Origin: Siphlonurus alternatus
Taxonomy: Eukaryota; Arthropoda; Insecta; Ephemeroptera; Siphlonuridae
DNA length: 64,000 bases
Assembly: GCA_949825025.1 (NCBI GenBank)
Contig: OX463781.1
Coordinates: 10,046,648 to 10,110,647, forward strand
Reading direction: 5' to 3'
Of this stretch, positions 40,292-58,362 are shown piece after piece. Numbering within the stretch: position 1 is the stretch's first letter; the number at the start of each line of letters is the position of its first letter. The notes under the pieces were generated by a model. The model saw nothing but the letters and a program-made list of their open reading frames with translations. It was not told the origin of the DNA and made no database searches. The position numbers and the translations under genes were made by a program.

Positions 40292-40435
40292 GGGGGTATT
40301 TCGTCCGGGGGTATTTCGTCCGGGAGTATTTCGTCCGGGGATATTTCGTCCGGGAGTATTTCGTCCGGGGGTATTTCGTCCGGTCCGAGCGGGGATATTT
40401 GGTCCGGGGGTATTTCGTCCGGGGGTATTTGGTCC
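40292..40435 (-). repeat. 15-bp minisatellite, right arm (9 units)
   Basis: Same length (144 bp), same unit number and same order of unit variants as the left-arm array, read in reverse complement, including the spacer between units 3 and 4. This implies recent copying or gene conversion between arms. Confidence 0.95.
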
Positions 40436-40450
40436 GGGATTCGATTTAAG

Positions 40451-43400
40451 CTCCTACTCATTCATAATTTATGGTTATTATTATGTATATTTTCATTTGT
40501 TCATATTTTTTAGAGAAAAATCACAAATAAAGTATTTGAAATATAATTATGATATTATACTTGTTATGCAATTGAACTATTTAGTTTTAAAAAAATACCT
40601 AAATCAATATTTAAATCGATCAGAGACAACAAATGGGGAAATAATGAAAATATAACATCTCAAATGTTTTTCATTTACTGTATGAATATAACCAAGTGAC
40701 AATCGTGCATATACGTCATTGATCACCAATCAGAGCACCAATCTCATAAATACGTAAAAAAATTCATAATCAAATTAATAATGTCAATGTTTATTGGGTT
40801 TACATTATAATTTACAAAATATATGGGGCAAATTCAAAACTGCAATATTATACAAAAATATAATCACTTACATATACATTCGCTCTTTTATTGTATTTTT
40901 AGCTTTGATATTTTAAATAAATTATAAAACCTTAAATTATTTATATATAGCTTCTGTTAAATTAAATGAAAACTAAACATGTTTGAATATAAAACAATTA
41001 CAGCACATACCATATGAATGTTATTTACTTTTACTCAGAGAGTAAGAAAATAGAATATTTTACAAAAGGTGTGTTGAATCATAGCACAAAGTGTCAGACA
41101 AAAGCAAGTCGGTGGCAACAAGAGAACAGCCAACCCTTTCGTGAGTCAGAGCTGAAATTAAAATGAGGAGGTGGAGACTACGCGAGGAAAAGTTAAAAAC
41201 AACCGCAGGTGAAATAAGTCCCAGTTTAGTGTGTGTGTGTGTGAGAAAGAGAGACTGAATTTTACGCAACATAACATTCCAAGAGGGATTCCGAGAAGCA
41301 ACAACAAATAATGCGGAAACTTGTTACTTTGCAATTATTTTTTCCATTTTATGCAATTTGCATCAATAATGAATGTCAATAAAGTGGGGGAAAAAAAAAA
41401 CAATAAAAAGGCTATAGTTAATTTTTGTAACAAACTGTGATATTTTCACAAAAATTCCATGACTGTATTTTGTTTCACTCATCAGTAGGTAGTAATTTTC
41501 CCGTAAAAATGGGAAAAAATTATTGTTTATTACAAATGTATTGTTGTATATAGAGGGTTTCAGTTTATATTTTTATATATTCAACTGTATATTAGAAATA
41601 TATAATTAATCCGGTAATAAAATTATGATGTATCGATGGTGCTAATTATCAAAACCGTAACTCTTTCTGCATCATTTGTCATTTGTAATTAATATCAATG
41701 GTAAGGTATTTGTAAACAAACTAATGGCAGCTGTCAATTTCAATCAGCAATTTCTAATAATATTCTCAAAAAGCAACAATTTAAAAAACAAAACATTTTT
41801 TTTAATCATAGATAAGTAAAAAAAAAAAAAAAGGAAATGGGTTTATCGATATTGTATTCCTATTTTAGTAAACTCGTCATCCAGTCACCTTACTCTTCTC
41901 GTCCGAATACGAAGCGATGTCGGGCACCCAAGGATGTATGAACTCCTCTATAGATTCTACTCTACTCCTTGAAAAGACAAACTAGACATACGAGAAGGTA
42001 ACTTTCATATATTATATAGGTGTAAAAATTAAATGCTTGTACAATTTTATTGACAATAATGGTGTATTTTAACTGTTTATAATTTTAAAATTTTTACTGA
42101 ATTCAAATTCAGAAAAATGAGCCAGTTATTTTCAAATATGGAAATCTTTGCTTCGTGTAAGATAATTTTCTTACCTGTTCACCTGTATAACTAAATCTTT
42201 CAGCTTTTTACCTTACCAAAGAAGTATGATCATGTCTAATATAATTATCATTCTATATGATATTATGAAATCTTTGTGTCATATATATTTATAATAACAA
42301 CTTATTTTTATTGACTTTTTGAAAAATAGTGAAATGATTATTTGAAAAAATTATAGAAAACTCAAATATAGTCGAAAATTTATTTCCAGGAATTTGTGAG
42401 TATATATATTCTATTTTACAATATTTACAATGATTTTATGCAAACAATTTTGATTTCAATATTATATACTTTTTCCTGTTAAAATCACATATAGCACTCA
42501 ACAATAACAACGATTTACTCAAAATATTTTGATAATTTGCATAAAATAATTACTTTCCATTGAAATGATAAAGAATATTAATACATCAATTTTAATTAAA
42601 AAATATTGTTATCAAAATCCCACACTTAATCCATAATAATTATAATCATCAATAAAATTTGTACTTATTTTTGTTGTTTCTCACTTGCTGAATACAAAAA
42701 GTTGGCGTGCAGGACTTGCGTCAATCTATAATTAGCAGTAATGTAATTGATGGGCTGCGAACACGGCACGCAATTAGATGCCATGCTCCCCTCCTCCCCC
42801 TCCTCCTAGTGACACATGAGTCGCTCCGTCACACCTGCCCACCAACCGGCGGCTCACCACACGTGGTTTTAGGTTACCGCCTTTTTATAACGCACCATGT
42901 AATCTTGATAAATAGTTAATGATTTACTAAAATTAGATATTTTTATAAAATATTAAGGTCAAATCTATTTTTATTTTTGGAGATTTTTTTTTTACTTTTC
43001 ACCCTGTTACAAAAATATTTTTATTTTGAATATAAATTAATATGACATTGCATGTTTTGATGCTATAAAACAACAACAATATTAAGTTTTTGTTTAAGAT
43101 ATTATAATTATTATATAGCTATAATCGTTATGGTTTCTAGGTTTGTATGGTGCGAAAAATGCAACTCGTTGAACACAAAAAATACAAACAGTTTTGGTGT
43201 TGTATATTAATTCGTATTAATTCATCACATTTGGAATGGTTTGGAGATGAAATATATGCAAATTTTCAGTAAGAAGGACAATTTTCCTAAATAACAAAAA
43301 TTACTCACACCTACGTAGACTACATGGTATATCCCCAGTTAGAATAGGAGTAACGTTCGGATGGACAAATTATGTACACACCAAATTGAACCAAAAAGAG

Positions 43401-46400
43401 ACTTCAAACAATTAGAAAATAATAGGATCATGAAATCTCTATTTTTTTATTAAGTTTATATTTTTATAGCTAAAAAATAACCAATGTAAATAGTTTAAAT
43501 ATAGTCTAAGGATAACTGCCACATTTATTTGTGTTATTATAGTATCGCTTGATGCTTTGTTAGTTATACCCACCCCATTTTTTTTTTATTGTGTCATAAG
43601 TATTTGGGTGAAAATAAATAAATTTATTTATAAATCAGAAGATATTATGCAGCATCAGCACAATATTATTACAATGCACATTATAAATTTAATACCCCGT
43701 TAATGTCACATAAAATAGAATGTAGATTTTAGCACAACATTCATTGCAAAAGCATGCTCAGATTATTTATTCACTGTACACACAATCTATATACTGGCTA
43801 ATGTTTTCATTATTTACACTATACTCTTCACACTACAAATCAAGCATTATGTGATTTGAAAACACAATATCAATTTTTTTCTGTTCAATCTAAAGTTCCT
43901 TTATATTATTGAATTACTATAATCATCTCAAATATAAAAGAGAGTATTTAAAGTTATTGATTTGTAACATTTTATTGCCATTCTTTTAGCATAAACATAT
44001 CTCACAAGTCAGTTCAGCCCCTAATTTCGGTACTAAAACTGAATCATTGCTGAAGATTTTTTTGAATACACCCCCTTTTAATTTTGTTCAATTTTAAAAA
44101 ATATTTATTCCCCTAAGTTTGATAATATTATTTTTAAGTAGCACCTAAATTAGGGTTAATTTTTTAAAGTATGAAAATGTCTGTAGCAAGGAAGGCAGTA
44201 TAATGTCTGATCCAGCTTGCTGCAATGCAGACGAGCGATGGCGACAACACGCAGCTCTTCTATCTTGAGAGTCTCCGTAAATCTGGTGGCCTGGTGAGCC
44301 CCCCCCCCCCCTCCCCACAGGGCGGCTTGGCATATTATACGACGTACGGCCCATGGTCTCACATAGTGGCCAGTTGGGACTCTTGCCAATGAGAAACACA
44401 TCTCCAGAACATGAAATAATTTCTTTAATTTTATTTTTGCCATATATCAATGTATAATAATAATAAAAAATATATAATATGTGTATATAGTACTTTGCAT
44501 GAATTATAACAGTTCTACAGGATGTAACTTATTAGTTTTAGTTCATAAATCTTGATATTTTTAGGGACTTAGTTTTCTTTAATAATGTCATGGTTATAAT
44601 AGCTTTATGTGTATTTTTATATATATAATTTATTCATTTCTTAGAATTTTTATTGTCACTCTATTATTTTTAATGTATCTCTACCCTTTAGATGTACTAT
44701 ATCATTATGTTGTTTAATATAAACTGGAAGAATATTCAGAAATGTAATAACAAAGAAATATTTAAAATTAATTTCATTCCTTTGACAAAGCTTCCTACGC
44801 TCGTTTACATCAACAAATATTTCTTCTGGTTCTTTAAACAAAGTTGGTCACTGTTGCTAGTATATAGTCCTGTAAATATTAATATCAATGCTAAGCTGTC
44901 TCTTAAATAAATATTTAAGACAGAAAATAATTATTTAGCGCACAAAATTAATTTTTCTCAGCTGTCGGCAAACTCTATGCTTGACGATGTTTTTGAGTAT
45001 TTTGAAGTGGAGAGCGAGGAAAAATGTTTTAGCTGACGATTAATTGCAGCTTGTTAATGTAATTAATAACGTGTGAATCTACTTTATGACATGGATCTTG
45101 ATCTTCGTTAATGTTAATTAATAACGTATTTAAGACAAAATCCTGATTATGCTAGTACCTATGTAAAGTTAGCTAGTTAAGTTATTGGTGAGTTTGGAAC
45201 AGTTGCAGCGTTACCAAGACCTTGTAAGAGACAAACGCATCAAGTGATACAGATTACAAATTTGGAGGAAGGTCGAAAGAAATTTACCTCATTTTAATAT
45301 ACACTGTACAGGAGTAGCGTTTTATGCTATATATCCATGCATGCATCTTATAAGACAATCAGAATGATACTCTGCTTTTGCTACTCACATCGGAGACGTG
45401 ATAAACGCTTTTTAGTTTGTTGTATTATTTTCCTACACTTGAATATCATATTCATATCTCTGTATATTGGAGGTAAAAGTAATGAGTAAATATTAATAAC
45501 CCACCTGGTCAGTACTCTACTAGTAGGTAGGTTTATTCTCGTTAGTGGTGCAGGTAACACTACTACCTCATAACAACAATCTGAGTAGTCTTACGATGAA
45601 GAGAAATATCCAACACCACATATAGTAGCTAGTTATAATATTCTTCTTAATTAGAGCTCGTTACAAGCCGTGTATTTTATCTTCTCTGACGTACTGCCTG
45701 TTCACTTCACAGCACTCTAACCATAGCAACAATCTACTGAATTAATTAAGACTAAAATTTCTTACTTAAAACATGTTAAAATAGACCTTATGAATAATAA
45801 TTCTTAAATTGTTATAACTATAATGCTCTCACTGCATGTATTGCTGCAGAAAATATCATAAAAAGGCTTATATTTTATAAAGGTAAGACGATTATAAAGT
45901 TTAGTATCTTTTTAATAGGAATTAAGGCTTGAAAAGTATTATAAGTTTTGAGTGTTGTAATTTATATTATCAAATTTCCTTGTCAAAATTATAATGAATA
46001 TTTCAGATTAATTCGATTTGTAAATCATTATCTAGGTTACCTCTTGTTTATATTTCTTGGTGGTTTTAGCTGACCTCTCTGCTGTTATAATGAGACGATG
46101 ACCACGGCAATGTATTCAAATCTCAGATACTGCATTCATTAATATAAATTTACCATTGCAAGTATACATTTTTAACATTTTTTTTGTATTTCATTTGGAT
46201 ATTTCTATATTCATATATAATATATCTGAAGTGTATACTTTATTAATTAAAAAAAGAAAATCCTTGTGGTTCGTTACAAAATATGTAAATAATTATTTGT
46301 TTTGTGTATCAATACAAGCAATGCAGACATCTGATTTTTTATTGCTGGTGTATTATTAAATCAGATTCATTACATTGAGAATGAAAAATACAATATATAC

Positions 46401-46846
46401 AGAGAGAAAAATATTTTAAATTTTTCTGCATTGTTACAATACAAATTAATTTTTACTGCTGCTTTTAAATGCGAATGGACTAAAATGCAGTTTTTTAATT
46501 AATTCTTGAATTTACACAACTATGCATTTATAAATTTATACTCAAATATTGTTGGGTTTAAATTTGAACCAAAAATTAGCTACTTTGAGACAAAATGCGT
46601 CAAATAAAATATATTTTTATTACAATATTGAAAAATTGTATGCATTTGAGGACCAGCAAATTTGACTCTTTTTCAAACTTAAAATAATAATGCTCTTAAT
46701 TGAAGCACGCTATTTGCGCTTTGAATAAACCAATTATGAAATCCAAATTTCTACATTTCATCTTGTAATAAATATTTATATACTTATAAGTTTTAAGTGG
46801 GTACCAAAATAAATAGATACAAAGTAATTAAGAAAGAAATATTTAA
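40451..46846. other. 6.4 kb non-coding DNA
   Basis: Predominantly AT-rich. Visible items: a (GT)n run near 41,229-41,243; GC-richer blocks at 41,090-41,280, 42,700-42,890 and 44,200-44,400 (the last with a C12-type run near 44,299); and a duplicated 20-bp homeodomain-type motif at 45,053 and 45,107. Frames over the GC-richer blocks show no known domain. Confidence 0.45.
45053..45127. promoter_or_regulatory. Duplicated GTTAATGTTAATTAATAACG motif
   Basis: GTTAATGTAATTAATAACGT (45053-45072) recurs as GTTAATGTTAATTAATAACG (45107-45126), 54 bp apart. The copies differ by a single T. Each contains two homeodomain-type TTAAT cores. This could be a local duplication of a binding-site cluster. TTTATGAC between the copies is Hox/Cdx-like. 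Function is inference. Confidence 0.3.
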
Positions 46847-46852
46847 TTTATT
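46847..46852 (-). terminator. Poly(A) signal of gene A
   Basis: AATAAA on the minus strand, 84 bp beyond the stop codon of the minus-strand gene, within a 3' flank shared with gene B. Confidence 0.6.
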
Positions 46853-46935
46853 AGCAAGTCCAAATTAGATCACATTATTGTATTTTGTCGGCACCGATGA
46901 CATTAGTACTCGACTTGGGTGTTGTCAGTCATCGT

Positions 46936-47148
46936 TCAGTAGTAGAGTCCTCCGGTGCGGTAGCCCAGGTTGCCGTAGGCGGTAGAGCCGTAGGTAGTGG
47001 CGACTGCGGGCACAGCGTAGCCAGCACGGCCGTAGACGGACGCTGCTCCGTAGGCTCCTCCGTAGGCCGAGTTGTAGTAGGGCGAGGCGAGGTACTGGGC
47101 AGAGGCGACGGCCAGGACGGCGAGGACGACGATCAGGAGCTTGTACAT
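46936..47148 (-). CDS. Tyr/Gly-rich secreted structural protein, copy A
   Basis: Encodes the same 70-residue protein as copies B, C and D. The coding DNA differs from the other three by one synonymous base in the Ala-Thr-Thr-Tyr segment (ACT for ACC). It points left, divergent from copy B about 1.95 kb away, and shares with B a 3' flank beginning ACAAAATACAATAATG. Its 3' UTR lacks the CTGACA-type insert seen after the stop in the others. The upstream region is the most diverged of the four: the segment between its two GCGGGCAAGG boxes is rearranged and shorter (61 bp between box starts instead of 78-88). The TATA box and proximal box spacing are intact, so the copy looks functional. Confidence 0.87.
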   Translation of the reverse strand: MYKLLIVVLAVLAVASAQYLASPYYNSAYGGAYGAASVYGRAGYAVPAVATTYGSTAYGNLGYRTGGLYY

Positions 47149-47195
47149 GATGTAGTCTGTGAGGTGACTGGTGCCTGTGTGTGTGTCAGCGAGGG

Positions 47196-47301
47196 TTTTA
47201 TAGTGAGCACCGAGACACGCCCGGCCCAGACCTTGCCCGCAAAGCTGGACAGTTACACCCGAGTAGCATCAAACTCGCCGTGACTGGGTGGCCTTGCCCG
47301 C
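47196..47301 (-). promoter_or_regulatory. Promoter of gene A (TATA plus two GCGGGCAAGG boxes)
   Basis: TATAAAA on the minus strand at 47202-47196. GCGGGCAAGG boxes lie at 47240-47231 (38 bp from the TATA box) and 47301-47292. The expected start site is ~30 bp downstream, giving a 5' UTR of ~20 bases. Confidence 0.75.
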
Positions 47302-48924
47302 TAAAAAACAGTGATTTTTATTTTGGAGAACAAACAGGTACTAATAAGTCATTGTCAATTTTTCATTGTATATGTAAGATAATGCTATATTATTAACTTT
47401 AACAAAAAATGTTAAAAATATTAATTATTTTAATGTCCTGTACTTTTTATGTTTTTTCACAAATTTTACCATAAATTGTGTACATCTTTAACTAACTTTC
47501 CTGCCGCGATACTGTGGTCACCTTTCTCTTGTTTTTTAGCCTATGAGGGTGGCAGCTAGCAACACACACGGCTGAGAGATGTAATGTTTTTTGTCCCTTC
47601 ACTCACACCACGAGACAAGGTCGTCTGCATAGTTATGGTGTCCGATAATACTTGTTATATTATATTTATTACTTCAATCATATTTTGTACGTCTGTAGTA
47701 TATATTAGCAATGTTATAAAACTATTAAATTCTCCATGCCACTATTATTTACTTATATTTAATACTTCCTATACATTAGTCACTCAAACATATAACAAAT
47801 TACATACTGTATAATATTATAATCATTGACAAACAATGCTGATAATTTATCACTCAAAGTTATTCTTAAATGGGACTAAAAGTGAAGGTTAACATGCCTA
47901 AATATTTTCAATGTTTAAATCTAATTTTATATTATCATAATAAAAGTACAATATATAGATCAGCATTGTTTTACTTTAAATTGCAAAATATTGCGGTGAA
48001 AATAACATACAATTTATATATTTATAACAGACAGTGATCGATGATATAAACGAATTTTACCCTAGATAAATTAATATGAAGATATATCCACTAGATTCAA
48101 TGGCTTCATATTTTAATGTGCAATATAAAGCAGCTACAATAATTATCTGAATGTATTTTAAATTTTATACATGCATATAGATTTGCAGGTTTGCATGGAA
48201 AATATCAATTAATTCAAGATCGTGCGTTCATCTAAAATATGAAATGTTTTTGCAATTCACTCTTTTGAATTTTGTTATTTCGCATTAAGGCGGATTCAGA
48301 TGGCGACAACGGCGATGCGACGTAAAAGCTGTGAAATCCTGTGCGGTGGCGAATTTGCCCAGAATCGCGTTAATTACGATGCTCTTTTTCTTTTAATTGC
48401 CAAATATGGCCGCCAATGGATGTTACAGCAAGTGCGCATTATTCGCGTCGCATTGCAGGCTGGATATCACTCATGAATATCCACATACTCTTCAACCAAT
48501 GTCTAATTTTTCCTCATCATGATTTTACATGAATTATTTCTTGGGAACTTATATTCAAACAGTTCTTGAACAAACGTTTAAGAAAAAAGTTGACAAACTT
48601 TAATTCAATATGTGTTTGCTTTATATATCTCATCGTATTTTTTTAACTAGTTGATCTTTTTCATTCATTTTTAATTTGTTATATTTTTCAAATCACATTT
48701 GTGAAAAGTATAACATTTCTTTTAATTCCTAAAAATTAACAAAGTTCAACCACACAAAGTATAACAAATGAAATGTTATACAATAGATCAGTTTGGTTCA
48801 CACATTATATATAGTTTCCTCATAATTTGCTTTCTCAGAGCCCAGATAGCCAGATATAGTCAGCTCTCTTTTCAAAGATTTTTTTTAATCCTCCTTTGAG
48901 ACATCACATAACGTGTCCAGTTTA
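47302..48924. other. Spacer between divergent genes A and B
   Basis: AT-rich. A GC-richer block at 48,290-48,480 contains GCGATGCGACG on one side and CGCGTCGCATTGC on the other, so it may be a decayed foldback element. It also holds a CArG-type CCAAATATGG. No gene is supported. Confidence 0.4.
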
Positions 48925-49047
48925 GCGGGCAAGGTTAGCCGGTAGTGAAAGTGATGCTACCGGGTGAAATGTCGTACGCACGCGGGTGGAGCAAGCAGTT
49001 TGGCGGGCAAGGTCTGGGCCGGGCGTGTCTCGGTGCTCACTATAAAA
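48925..49047 (+). promoter_or_regulatory. Promoter of gene B (TATA plus two GCGGGCAAGG boxes)
   Basis: Boxes at 48925-48934 and 49003-49012; TATAAAA at 49041-49047. A CCAGTCA initiator-like sequence near 49073-49079 lies at the right distance for the start site. Confidence 0.8.
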
Positions 49048-49094
49048 CCCTCGCTGACACACACACAGGCACCAGTCACCTCACAGACTACATC

Positions 49095-49307
49095 ATGTAC
49101 AAGCTCCTGATCGTCGTCCTCGCCGTCCTGGCCGTCGCCTCTGCCCAGTACCTCGCCTCGCCCTACTACAACTCGGCCTACGGAGGAGCCTACGGAGCAG
49201 CGTCCGTCTACGGCCGTGCTGGCTACGCTGTGCCCGCAGTCGCCACCACCTACGGCTCTACCGCCTACGGCAACCTGGGCTACCGCACCGGAGGACTCTA
49301 CTACTGA
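49095..49307 (+). CDS. Tyr/Gly-rich secreted structural protein, copy B
   Basis: A complete single-exon frame of 70 codons. Residues 1-17 (MYKLLIVVLAVLAVASA) form a classic signal peptide with an Ala-Ser-Ala cleavage site. The 53-residue mature chain begins QYLASPYYN and holds 12 Tyr, 10 Gly and 10 Ala in AYG/VYG/TYG motifs, ending GGLYY. It has no Cys and no chitin-binding R&R consensus. Such short Tyr/Gly/Ala-rich secreted proteins in arthropods are typically cuticle components in which Tyr can be cross-linked; this role is inferred from composition. The internal ATG at 49095 is chosen because it gives the signal peptide and lies ~20 bases after the predicted start site. The longer in-frame start at 48945 would put the promoter inside the protein. 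Codon use is strongly GC-rich, unlike the surrounding DNA. Confidence 0.9.
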   Translation: MYKLLIVVLAVLAVASAQYLASPYYNSAYGGAYGAASVYGRAGYAVPAVATTYGSTAYGNLGYRTGGLYY

Positions 49308-49407
49308 ACGCTGACATGCTGACAACGATGACTGACAACACCCAAGTCGAGTACCAATGTCATCGGTGCCGACAAAATACAATAATGTGATCTAATTTGG
49401 ACTTACT

Positions 49408-49413
49408 AATAAA
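49408..49413 (+). terminator. Poly(A) signal of gene B
   Basis: AATAAA 101 bp beyond the stop codon, at the position equivalent to that of gene A in their shared 3' flank. Confidence 0.6.
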
Positions 49414-49429
49414 TCAAATATTTCTTAAT

Positions 49430-55944
<6,515 letters not shown>

Positions 55945-55966
55945 CCGGTTTTTGGCGTGGGGTTTA

Positions 55967-56099
55967 GCGGGCAAGGTTAGCCGGTAGTGAAAGTGATGCT
56001 ATTACCCGCGGTCGGATGAAATGTCGTACGCACGCGGGTGGAGCAAGCAGTTTGGCGGGCAAGGTCTGGGCCGGGCGTGTCTCGGTGCTCACTATAAAA
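55967..56099 (+). promoter_or_regulatory. Promoter of gene C (TATA plus two GCGGGCAAGG boxes)
   Basis: Boxes at 55967-55976 and 56055-56064; TATAAAA at 56093-56099. The segment between boxes is 10 bp longer than in B and D, with a local replacement (ATTACCCGCGGTCGG) where those copies read ACCGGG. Confidence 0.8.
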
Positions 56100-56146
56100 C
56101 CCTCGCTGACACACACACAGGCACCAGTCACCTCACAGACTACATC

Positions 56147-56359
56147 ATGTACAAGCTCCTGATCGTCGTCCTCGCCGTCCTGGCCGTCGCCTCTGCCCAG
56201 TACCTCGCCTCGCCCTACTACAACTCGGCCTACGGAGGAGCCTACGGAGCAGCGTCCGTCTACGGCCGTGCTGGCTACGCTGTGCCCGCAGTCGCCACCA
56301 CCTACGGCTCTACCGCCTACGGCAACCTGGGCTACCGCACCGGAGGACTCTACTACTGA
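56147..56359 (+). CDS. Tyr/Gly-rich secreted structural protein, copy C
   Basis: The coding sequence is identical base for base to copies B and D, giving the same 17-residue signal peptide and 53-residue Tyr/Gly/Ala-rich mature chain. It points right, convergent with copy D, which lies 3.6 kb downstream. C and D share a 3' flank (ACAAAATTCCTT and later TGTGACAATAAA) that differs from the A/B flank, and an upstream GGTTTTTGGC segment absent from A and B. The 3' UTR has one fewer CTGACATG-type repeat than B and D. The alternative upstream start at 56021 is rejected for the same reason as in B. Expression level and tissue cannot be read from sequence, though the strong TATA promoter suggests tightly timed high output. 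Confidence 0.9.
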   Translation: MYKLLIVVLAVLAVASAQYLASPYYNSAYGGAYGAASVYGRAGYAVPAVATTYGSTAYGNLGYRTGGLYY

Positions 56360-56466
56360 ACGCTGACAACGATGACTGACAACACCCAAGTCGAGTACCA
56401 ATGTCATCGGTGCCGACAAAATTCCTTGCACTTTTGTTTATAATATCAATGAAATTTCAATGTGAC

Positions 56467-56472
56467 AATAAA
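56467..56472 (+). terminator. Poly(A) signal of gene C
   Basis: AATAAA in TGTGACAATAAA, 108 bp after the stop codon; the same 12 bases occur after gene D. Confidence 0.6.
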
Positions 56473-56479
56473 ATTGTTT

Positions 56480-58128
56480 CTATATTTTGCTAAAGAACTG
56501 ATTTTTAATTTGCAGCATTCGTTGTATTTTCATATAAATGACATATTTTAGTATTTTTTACTAAATACTACCAAAAAACCTAAATACGAGGTAGAAGTAA
56601 CATTCATGATATAAATTGGAAAACACATTTTGTCATTTCAAGCAGTTTCCATATTTTTTTTATTTATAAAAGACACTATATTTGTTGCAGTAACAAGCAA
56701 TAAAATTTCCACGGTTCCCTCAATTAAGAAACATTGACGTGAGGAGGTCGCAGTTCTTGTTCTGATTTTAGATAATAATTAATAATTATGATTTTTATAA
56801 ATACAGTTAAGCATTCTTAGATAGTAAGAAATGTATAATTTAATACTATAAATATATATTTACTGCTAAAAAGTCTGTCTAGTACGGCAGATATAATATG
56901 CACCAAATTTAAAATTATCACAGGCGAAGATTAGAAAAATAGTATCATCAGATTCGTTAGCAAACTAATAGAAAAGTGATGAAATATCCTTGCATTTTCC
57001 TCTTAATTTTTTAAACAGTTATGGTTTGTAAACAAAAGCACAACTTGGATCCAACAATGAAATAAAATGATCATTTTATTGTTCTAATTTGCTCTCGTGT
57101 GACTATACAACAATAACACTTGAGCTGAATAGTTACTATAATTGGGAATTTAGTTTTCAACAACAATTTCCTTTATATCTACAAATTTTCATTGTCACAG
57201 TTTGTTTGTTTTTTTTTTTTGTTTTTTTTCTAACAACACAGGATTAACTTTATTTATTGAGGATGGTGATATTTTTGTATACATTTACTTTGTCGATTAA
57301 AAGTAATCACACAGGGGGGGATGAAGATGTGTGAAGTGTGCTTAGAGGGAGGGCTGAAAGGAGGGAGGGTGATCGGTTTAGCGCTCGCTGATTGAATCTG
57401 AAGCCTCTAGGAAATTGCTTCTTACTTGCCACTACCGTTTTCGCGAGTGATCTTGCCTGCTTGCTTGGCTGTTGTTGCTGTTACTCCACAACTTGTTGAG
57501 AAAATCTCTTGAGTCAACCATCATAGCCAATCTACCAAGCAAACTCTTCAAAAATATTATTTATTGAATTTTTTACTAACCTTTTTATATTATGCTAAAT
57601 ATTCATATAATATTTTCCTTGAATATTGTCAACGATTTTATTTTTCAAATAATATTTTTTTAATTTATAAATTAAAATTTGAATTTTTAACTAATCGTAA
57701 GACAGTGTAGAACGCATAGTGGTAAAAACTACGTCCTCCCAGAAGGATAACATGGTATGATTAACAATTAACATTTTAAAATTATGTAAATTTTCTTACT
57801 GCAGGCGTAGAATAAATAGACAACCACATAAGTAGGTGTCAACAAGGTGACAGATGTGTATTTATAATATTTCAACTTAACAAATGGTGCCTTTCATTTA
57901 AACTGTGTTGTTTCTATATGTTTGTCACAATGTTGTAGGTAATGACATATTAACGTTGAAAACAGCCTGAATTTCAGCATTCAGAGGCATCTATACTGCG
58001 TGTCACATTTAATTAGGTTTTCGTCATGTGTGTAAGGTCCTCGGTTATTGGTTGAAAGTTTGCAACAAAGAATCTAACTGGCCAAACAAGAACCGAATAC
58101 TTCCGAGCAAATCCGACCATAAGCTACA
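56480..58128. other. 1.65 kb non-coding DNA
   Basis: AT-rich. A GC-richer patch at 57,310-57,490 has no recognisable frame. Confidence 0.5.
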
Positions 58129-58362
58129 TTAAAGGGGTATTTCCATGGAGCGTGGAAAGCGAAGCTTGGCGTGGCGAGAAAGGCGCACTTGCTTCAATGT
58201 CATATGGTGGCCATGTTGGCGTGGAAAAATCGCTTTCCCGCGGTGATTAAATCGCGCCGCGATTTTTCCACGCCAACATGGCCGTCATATGACATTGAAG
58301 CAAGTGCGCTTTTCTCGCCACGCCAAGCCTCGCTTTCCACGCTCCATGGAAATGCCCCTTAA
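58129..58362. mobile_element. TTAA-flanked foldback MITE (GGGGYATTTCC termini)
   Basis: TTAA at 58129-58132 and 58359-58362 encloses a 226-bp nearly perfect hairpin. The arms start AGGGGTATTTCCATGGAGCG on the left and GGGGCATTTCCATGGAGCG from the right, and pair through to a centre near 58,245. Arm identity is higher than in the other foldbacks here, so the insertion is comparatively young. It is GC-richer than its flanks. The TTAA site indicates piggyBac-type mobilisation. The 63-codon frame inside it is a hairpin by-product. Confidence 0.9.

Noticed and set aside
46885..47283. Antisense frames of 122-155 codons over the four structural-protein genes (also at 48957, 55964, 59938)
   Set aside because: They are shadows of the GC-rich sense frame, have no signal peptide or domain, and run through the promoter.
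48945..49094. N-terminally extended starts for genes B (48945) and C (56021)
   Set aside because: The extension covers the TATA box and predicted start site; the internal ATG gives a perfect signal peptide and is the only start shared by all four copies.
58171..58362. 63-codon frame inside the TTAA hairpin
   Set aside because: It spans both arms of a palindromic element and ends in the target site.
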